Source: Methylococcus mesophilus
GTDB taxonomy: Bacteria; Pseudomonadota; Gammaproteobacteria; Methylococcales; Methylococcaceae
Direction: 5' to 3'
Length of the DNA stretch: 64,000 nt
Assembly: GCF_026247885.1 (NCBI RefSeq)
Contig: NZ_CP110921.1
Location: forward strand, 744,001-808,000
Both the position numbers and the translations under genes were made by a program. Under the pieces are notes generated by a model, which saw only the letters and a program-made list of their open reading frames with translations, had not been told where the DNA came from and made no database searches. Shown here piece after piece: positions 59,262 through 64,000 of this stretch (its first letter is position 1; each line of letters begins with the position of its first letter).

Positions 59262-60029
59262 TCAGCGACCCAGCCACAAGGCCGCGAGGCCGGTCCGCCC
59301 CTTAACGCCGAATTTTCGGTAGAGGCGGGTGGCGTAGGTATGAACTGTGGCAGGCGTGAGGCCGAGGCGTTCGGCGATCTCGGCCTCGGAAGTGCCGCTG
59401 AGCAACGCACTGAGCAGCCGTCGCTCGGCGGGGGTGAGGGGCTGGGAAGCGATCAGCAAACCGTGATGCAGAGCCACCTGCCGGTGGAACCATTTCAGCG
59501 GCCGGCCGGCCCGCTCCAGCGCGGTACGTTCGATGTCCCCGAATAAAGAAGCCTCTGGACCGATGCGCTCGAAGCCGAACCAGGATTCCATATCGCTGTT
59601 GACCGGGGTCGCGATATAGCAGACGTCGCGGATGCCGAAAGGCTTGAACAGGTTGCGATAGAACTCGCTGTCGTACCAGCCGGGCGGCACGATCTCGTGC
59701 TGGATGCTGACGCGGAAGCGGCCGGCATGGCGCAGATTGGCGATGATGCTGGGGTCGATGTCACCCCGGTCGAGACGGCGGCAATGCTCCGCATAGGCGG
59801 CATCCCGCTCGGGGCGAGGGTGAAGATAGCGAATCGCGCAGGCCCGCCAGCCGCCGATCGGATCGTCCCGACAGTCCAGCCGCACCGCGCCGAACCAGCA
59901 CTCCTGCTGCGCGCCGATAATCTCGCACAATGAGGCCATGGCATAGTCGAGCGCCTCATTGACACGAGTCGGCCCGAATTCAGCGAGCCCGTCCCACAGG
60001 TCGTGAATCTGCTGTTGTTGCGACGCCAT
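59262..60029 (-). CDS. LuxR-family transcriptional regulator (paralog)
   Basis: 255 residues. The C-terminal HTH is LTPAERRLLSALLSGTSEAE, IAERLGLTPATVHTYATRLY and RKFGVKGRTGLAALWLGR. The sensory domain shares GDIDPSI, PPGWYDSEFYRNLF and LKWFHRQVALHHGLLIAS with the regulator at 48546-49322, in the same order and spacing. The frame is open 147 bases further up, but MASQQQQIHDLWD matches the paralog N-terminus and is chosen. It is placed right beside the 1208-residue gene, on the same strand. Confidence 0.88.
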   Translation of the reverse strand: MASQQQQIHDLWDGLAEFGPTRVNEALDYAMASLCEIIGAQQECWFGAVRLDCRDDPIGGWRACAIRYLHPRPERDAAYAEHCRRLDRGDIDPSIIANLRHAGRFRVSIQHEIVPPGWYDSEFYRNLFKPFGIRDVCYIATPVNSDMESWFGFERIGPEASLFGDIERTALERAGRPLKWFHRQVALHHGLLIASQPLTPAERRLLSALLSGTSEAEIAERLGLTPATVHTYATRLYRKFGVKGRTGLAALWLGR

Positions 60030-60099
60030 GCGTACCGGAGAGGAAGCCCCCCGGCACCGTCCCGCCCCGGAACCGGCTAGAGGACGGACCTGAACGGAG

Positions 60100-60312
60100 T
60101 CAGTGCTTGCAGCCGCAGCCGCCCATGCCACAGCCGTGGCCGGCTGCCGGCGGCGAGGAATGGCTCGATCCGCCATGTACGGCAGGTGCCGACAGCTTCT
60201 TGGTCACCGCCTCGGAACCGCAGTGCGGACAGGCGGGCGGCGGATCGCTGATTTTCTGCATCACGGTGAAATCCCGGCTGCAGGACTGGCAGGCATAGTC
60301 GTAGGTAGGCAT
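60100..60312 (-). CDS. FmdB-family zinc-ribbon protein
   Basis: A 70-residue protein. A single zinc ribbon is formed by MPTYDYACQSCSRDFTVMQK and ACPHCGSEAVTKKLS (four Cys). The C-terminal tail is unusual, with Gly, His and Cys clusters (GCGMGGCGCKH) that could bind another metal. The family is often annotated as a putative regulator but its role is unclear. It lies 14 bases downstream of hemJ. Confidence 0.88.
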   Translation of the reverse strand: MPTYDYACQSCSRDFTVMQKISDPPPACPHCGSEAVTKKLSAPAVHGGSSHSSPPAAGHGCGMGGCGCKH

Positions 60313-60325
60313 TCGATGCTTCTCG

Positions 60326-60748
60326 TCAGAAGGGTTTCAAGCTTGCGAGCAGGACGATGGCGAAAAGAAACAATACCGGGACTTCATTGACCCAGCGGTA
60401 GAACAAATGGCTGCGCGTATTGCGGTCTTCGGCGAAATCCCGCAGCCATTGCCAGCAGAGGAAATGGTAGCCGACGAGAAGTGCGATGAGCGTCAGCTTG
60501 ACGTGCAGCCACCCGCTGCCGCCGTACAGCGCCCCGGCGTAGTCGACCAGCATCCAGATGCCGAACAGGAGAGTCAGGAGCATCGCCGGCGTCATGATTC
60601 CCCAGAACAGTTTTCTTTCCATGATCTTGAATCGGGCGATGCCCACCGCATCAGAGGTCATGGTGTGGTAGACGAACAGCCGCGGCAGATAGAACAGACC
60701 GGCGAACCACGTCACCATGAAGATCAGGTGAAAAGCTTTCAGCCACAT
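60326..60748 (-). CDS. hemJ: Protoporphyrinogen IX oxidase HemJ (CopD/UPF0093 family)
   Basis: An inner-membrane haem-biosynthesis enzyme that oxidises protoporphyrinogen IX. It has four hydrophobic helices over 140 residues; the conserved His lie in KAFHLIFMVTWFAGLFYLP and LFVYHTMTSD, and LRDFAEDRNTRSHLFYRWVN is the typical C-terminal loop. The ATG lies five bases after the stop of the TlpA-like gene, so haem and thiol functions may be co-expressed. Confidence 0.92.
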   Translation of the reverse strand: MWLKAFHLIFMVTWFAGLFYLPRLFVYHTMTSDAVGIARFKIMERKLFWGIMTPAMLLTLLFGIWMLVDYAGALYGGSGWLHVKLTLIALLVGYHFLCWQWLRDFAEDRNTRSHLFYRWVNEVPVLFLFAIVLLASLKPF

Positions 60749-60752
60749 GCGC

Positions 60753-61361
60753 TCATCCCTCCCGGAGCAGCTTGTCTATCACTTCCCGCAATTCGCGGAA
60801 ATCGGGTTTGCCGAGGCGCGTTGCGACGACCGCTCCGTCGCCGTCCAACAGATAGCAATTCGGCACCAGTTCGACCCTGAGCGCACCGGCCAGTTCGCCC
60901 AACGGATCGAGCGCAACGGGAAACGGCCAGCCTTCCTTCCCGGCGAGGGACAATACGCGGCTCGGCAGATCGTAAGGCATCGCCACCGCTGCCATCCGCA
61001 GGCCGCGCTCCTCGTAATCCCGGAACAGCGCGGCGAATTCCGGCATTTCTTCCAGGCAACTGCGACAATTGCTGGCCCAGAACGCCAGCAGGACGGGACG
61101 GCCACGCCAGTCCCCCAGTTTCACCCTCTGTCCCTTGACAGTGGTGAAGCCCAGGGCCGGAGACAGACCTCCGCCCTCGAGATGTCCGTAGCCAAGCCAG
61201 ATTACAGGCGCGAGCAAGCCTGCGGCGGCAAGGAGCCGGGCGAACCACCCCCACGCGCTCCTACCGCGGCGGACTGGGGCGGCTTTCAGGCCTCGACCTG
61301 CTGAATGCCGTCCAGGAACCAGGTCGGCTGGCGGCTCGAACGCGACCTTACGAAATGCCAT
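60753..61361 (-). CDS. TlpA/ResA-like membrane-anchored thioredoxin
   Basis: A 202-residue protein. An N-terminal membrane helix (WFARLLAAAGLLAPVIWLGY) anchors a periplasmic thioredoxin fold. The active site is AFWASNCRSCLEEMPEF (a Cys-x2-Cys with Arg-Ser between). VPNCYLLDGDGAVV holds the cis-Pro segment, with an extra Cys after it. Likely keeps cytochrome c or other periplasmic thiols reduced. The only ATG starts 75 bases inside the upstream gene, giving an N-terminal tail of about 37 residues, so the start is uncertain. Confidence 0.82.
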   Translation of the reverse strand: MAFRKVAFEPPADLVPGRHSAGRGLKAAPVRRGRSAWGWFARLLAAAGLLAPVIWLGYGHLEGGGLSPALGFTTVKGQRVKLGDWRGRPVLLAFWASNCRSCLEEMPEFAALFRDYEERGLRMAAVAMPYDLPSRVLSLAGKEGWPFPVALDPLGELAGALRVELVPNCYLLDGDGAVVATRLGKPDFRELREVIDKLLREG

Positions 61362-62212
61362 ACCTCGTGAACCACTGCCGCTTCTTCGGCCGGCGATTCG
61401 CGCAGTGTGACGTCGAACAGCACGGCGACTTCACGCTCGTCGCCGCGGTCGCTGACCTCCAGGATCTCCGCATCGACCCGCAGCAGTTCTGTGCGGTGAG
61501 GCTCGGCAGATGCCCGCAACTGGTCCTGCAACTCGGCAAACACCTTGTCGGTCGCGAGGGCCCGCAGGGTCCCCAGGTCGCGCTCGTCCCAAGCCGCCTG
61601 AAGCTGGCGGTAAGCGGCTTTGGCGCCATTCAGAAAACCGGCTGCGTCGAAATCGGCCGGCTGGGTCCGCTCCGGCTGTGCTCCTCCGCGACGAGACAAC
61701 AGATCGGTATCGAATGCAGGACGTCCCGAAGCAGGCTTCACGCCCGCGGCAGGTTCCGAATGCGGGTAATAGCCGGCTCCTGCCGCGGGCTGGGGCTGGC
61801 TCCTGCGCGCGGCCAGCAGCCGGTAGAGGAAATAGCCGACACCGGCAAATAGCAGGATGTCCAGAAAATTCAGATGCTCGAAAGCGCCGCCGAACAGCAT
61901 GGCACCCAGCAGTCCGCCCAGCGCCAGACCGCCGAGCATGCCCATCAGGCCGCCGCGGCGGGAATAGGCCTCGCGCGCCGCCTGGTTGCGCTGGCTCGCG
62001 GCACTGGCCGGCTGGCTGGGCTGGTAACCCGGCCGCTGCGTTTGCGAGAAGGAATTTCCGTCGGTCGAGCGCCGATAGGGTTCGCTGTATGACGGCCTGC
62101 TCCCGAAAGAACTTCCCCCGCCCAGGCGTTTGGCGAACGCATCGCTCATGCTGGAAAACAGCAGCGCCGTGACGAGCGCGGTACTCAGTGCGAATCCAAA
62201 AATCTTTTTCAT
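61286..62212 (-). CDS. Tim44-like domain membrane protein
   Basis: 308 residues. A signal or membrane segment (FGFALSTALVTALLFSSMSD) is followed by a Ser/Gln/Pro-rich region, a Gly-rich hydrophobic hairpin (GGLMGMLGGLALGGLLGAM, FLDILLFAGVGYFLYRLLAA) and a C-terminal Tim44-like domain (AAYRQLQAAWDERDLGTLRA, EREVAVLFDVTLRE, WHFVRS). Such proteins are common in proteobacteria with no firm role. The ATG at MKKIFGF has GAGGG upstream. It overlaps the next gene by 76 bases. Confidence 0.88.
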   Translation of the reverse strand: MKKIFGFALSTALVTALLFSSMSDAFAKRLGGGSSFGSRPSYSEPYRRSTDGNSFSQTQRPGYQPSQPASAASQRNQAAREAYSRRGGLMGMLGGLALGGLLGAMLFGGAFEHLNFLDILLFAGVGYFLYRLLAARRSQPQPAAGAGYYPHSEPAAGVKPASGRPAFDTDLLSRRGGAQPERTQPADFDAAGFLNGAKAAYRQLQAAWDERDLGTLRALATDKVFAELQDQLRASAEPHRTELLRVDAEILEVSDRGDEREVAVLFDVTLRESPAEEAAVVHEVWHFVRSRSSRQPTWFLDGIQQVEA

Positions 62213-62410
62213 ATGGCCCTCAAGCCTCAACGTCATCGCCGGTGTTATAGGGGAAGCACCGGCCAATTACAACTCCCCCTGTCACAGCTCCGCACTGTCC
62301 CGAGCGCGTAATGTGCAGCGATTAGCCTGTCCGTTGCCGTGTCGAAAGCGACCGGCAAGCCGCCGCTCGCGGCTGAAACCGCCATAAAACCCGCACAGGA
62401 GCCGATGTTC

Positions 62411-64000
62411 ATGCGAGTCGCACAAAAGGTGTCCCTGGCCGCCGCCCTCGTCGCGGCCGGCTTCGGTCCCGTTACGGCCAACGCCCATACCGACAGCGAA
62501 ATCCGGAAAATCAAACGTTTCGTCATCATCTACCAGGAAAACCACAGCTTCGACAATCTGTACGGCGGGTGGGAAGGCGTCAACGGACGTACGCCGGCCA
62601 ACTATGTTCCGCAGGTCAGCCAAGCCGGCGAGCGTTACGCCTGCCTGTTACAAAACGACCCGAACCTGACTTCGCCGACGCCGCTCCCGGTCACCTGCAC
62701 CGATCCGGTCAACCAGATCGAAAGCGCGTTCACCAACGCCGAATTCCCGATCGACACCTACGTTCCGGCTACGGCCTCGACCTGCACCGGCGGCATCTCC
62801 CAGGGCGACAGCTATAACGGCGGCTGCACCGAGGACATGGTGCATCGCTTCTATCAGCACCAATATCAATTGAATGGCGGCGCGATGAACCGATACGTGA
62901 CCGGCAGCGATGGCGTCGGTCTGACCATGGGCTATTACGATACGAAACAGCTTCCAATTTACCGTTACCTGCACCAGGACGGCCATCCCAGGTACGCCGT
63001 TCTCGATAATTTCTTTCAAGCTGCATTCGGTGGCTCATTCCTGAACCAGCAATGGCTGATCGCGGCCAATACGCCGATCTGGCCCAACGCGGTGAATGAC
63101 GGCAGTGAAAAGGATCTCCACGCGGTGGTCGACGTCAACGGCATGCCTACCAGCTATCCGCTCTATACCTCCCCCGCAACCTACGCACTCTATGACAATC
63201 CGTTGTCCGTTTCTTGCGATCCCCCGGCCGGACGAGGCCCCACCCCTCCAAATGTCGTGTGCGGCGACTACGCGGTCAACGACCTGCCCATGCCGAGCAA
63301 TCAACCCTACCAACCGGGCACTCCAGACTATATGAAATTGCCGCTGCAAACCGCGCCGACAATCGGCGACCGGCTGAGCGCGGCGGGTGTCAGTTGGGCT
63401 TGGTATTCGGGGGGATGGTCAAACGCCAACGGCGACATCGGCGCGCCCGGCTGGACCAACGGACACGGCCCCCATTGTGCCGATCCTCATGTAATCCAGG
63501 GCGCTGCTTTCCCGAACTGTGCGGACACTTGGTTTCAATTTCACCACCAAGCCTTCAACTACTTTGCCAATTTCAGCGCCCAGACCAAAGCCGGCCGGAA
63601 AAACCGCAAGGCTCATTTGAGGGACGAAATCGAGTTCATCGACTTGGCTCAGACTTCCAAGAAAAAGTGCAAGCTGAAGAGAGTGAGCTTTGTCAAAGCC
63701 CTGGGCGAGAGCAACGAACACCCAGGCTATAGCAGCGAACCCCTAGGAAGCGACCACCTGGTCATGCTGCTCGACGCCATCGAAAGCAGCGCCTGCGCGA
63801 AGGACACCATGGTCATCGTGACCTATGACGAATTCGGCGGCCAGTACGACCACGTTCAGCCACCGGGCCAAGGCAACGACAACGGGCCACACGATCGGTG
63901 GGGACCGGGCAACCGCATTCCCGCTCTGGTGCTATCGCCGCTGCTGTCTCAGCATTTCTCGGTCGACAACACGCAGTACGATACCACCTCGATCATGGCT
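62411..64000 (+). CDS. Secreted phospholipase C / acid phosphatase family enzyme (3' end outside window)
   Basis: 530 codons are present and no stop is reached. A signal peptide (VSLAAALVAAGFGPVTANAH) leads to the phosphoesterase family (PF04185) motif FVIIYQENHSFDNLYGG, with the metal-binding and nucleophile residues near 41-46. TYDEFGGQYDHVQPPG near residue 470 is the other metal-binding signature. Expected to hydrolyse phosphate esters or phospholipids outside the cytoplasm. AGGAG is nine bases before the ATG (an ATG six bases earlier is too close). It is divergent from the Tim44-like gene. Confidence 0.85.
   Translation, partial: MRVAQKVSLAAALVAAGFGPVTANAHTDSEIRKIKRFVIIYQENHSFDNLYGGWEGVNGRTPANYVPQVSQAGERYACLLQNDPNLTSPTPLPVTCTDPVNQIESAFTNAEFPIDTYVPATASTCTGGISQGDSYNGGCTEDMVHRFYQHQYQLNGGAMNRYVTGSDGVGLTMGYYDTKQLPIYRYLHQDGHPRYAVLDNFFQAAFGGSFLNQQWLIAANTPIWPNAVNDGSEKDLHAVVDVNGMPTSYPLYTSPATYALYDNPLSVSCDPPAGRGPTPPNVVCGDYAVNDLPMPSNQPYQPGTPDYMKLPLQTAPTIGDRLSAAGVSWAWYSGGWSNANGDIGAPGWTNGHGPHCADPHVIQGAAFPNCADTWFQFHHQAFNYFANFSAQTKAGRKNRKAHLRDEIEFIDLAQTSKKKCKLKRVSFVKALGESNEHPGYSSEPLGSDHLVMLLDAIESSACAKDTMVIVTYDEFGGQYDHVQPPGQGNDNGPHDRWGPGNRIPALVLSPLLSQHFSVDNTQYDTTSIMA

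Overview
The window looks like one contiguous piece of a high-GC gammaproteobacterial chromosome. The gene set points to a Methylococcaceae-type methanotroph close to Methylococcus: a PQQ-alcohol-dehydrogenase-associated ABC cassette, gammaproteobacterial housekeeping genes (dnaE, murI, ubiG, sufT, ddl, yejABEF, serB, fabI, hemJ) and many large secreted repeat proteins. This placement is inferred from gene content and from memory of related genomes; no search was run. No rRNA, tRNA, intact insertion sequence or CRISPR array was seen.

Layout. (1) 1-7.1 kb: a small secreted protein, a secreted RNase T2, four small or medium membrane proteins, and a modular amidase/peptidoglycan-binding/chitosanase-like cell-wall enzyme. 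A gap at 7.07-7.74 kb holds a candidate structured sRNA and a bidirectional terminator. (2) 7.7-20.4 kb: dnaE, a hairpin-rich repeat, then an eight-gene minus-strand run in which almost every stop overlaps the next start. It carries a PQQ-type ABC cassette (binding protein, beta-propeller, ATPase, permease) followed by rfbBACD for dTDP-L-rhamnose. A TolC-family channel is divergent from it. (3) 20.4-28.3 kb: minus-strand aminotransferase, AI-2E-type permease and murI, divergent from plus-strand mtaD, ubiG, yciK, sufT and ddl. (4) 28.4-36.8 kb: yejA-yejB-yejE-serB-yejF-DUF1232, an oligopeptide importer with phosphoserine phosphatase inside it, then fabI.

(5) 36.9-60.0 kb is the accessory part. 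The sequence becomes visibly more A+T-rich just after fabI and all genes lie on the minus strand. Nearly all encode proteins with signal peptides and repetitive beta architectures: an RCC1-like propeller fused to a helical region, a GSPF-repeat propeller, a CSLREA beta-helix, a small beta-helix and an FG-GAP protein. A histidine-type phosphatase, a small secreted protein and two giant proteins of 1033 and 1208 residues follow. One chalcone-synthase-like (type III PKS) enzyme is present. Two paralogous LuxR-type regulators sit inside and at the end of the block. I read it as a regulated secretome island, possibly including pore-forming proteins; the function is inference.

(6) 60.1-64 kb: core genes return (FmdB zinc ribbon, hemJ, a TlpA-like thioredoxin, a Tim44-like protein), ending in a secreted phospholipase C/acid phosphatase-family enzyme cut off by the window edge.
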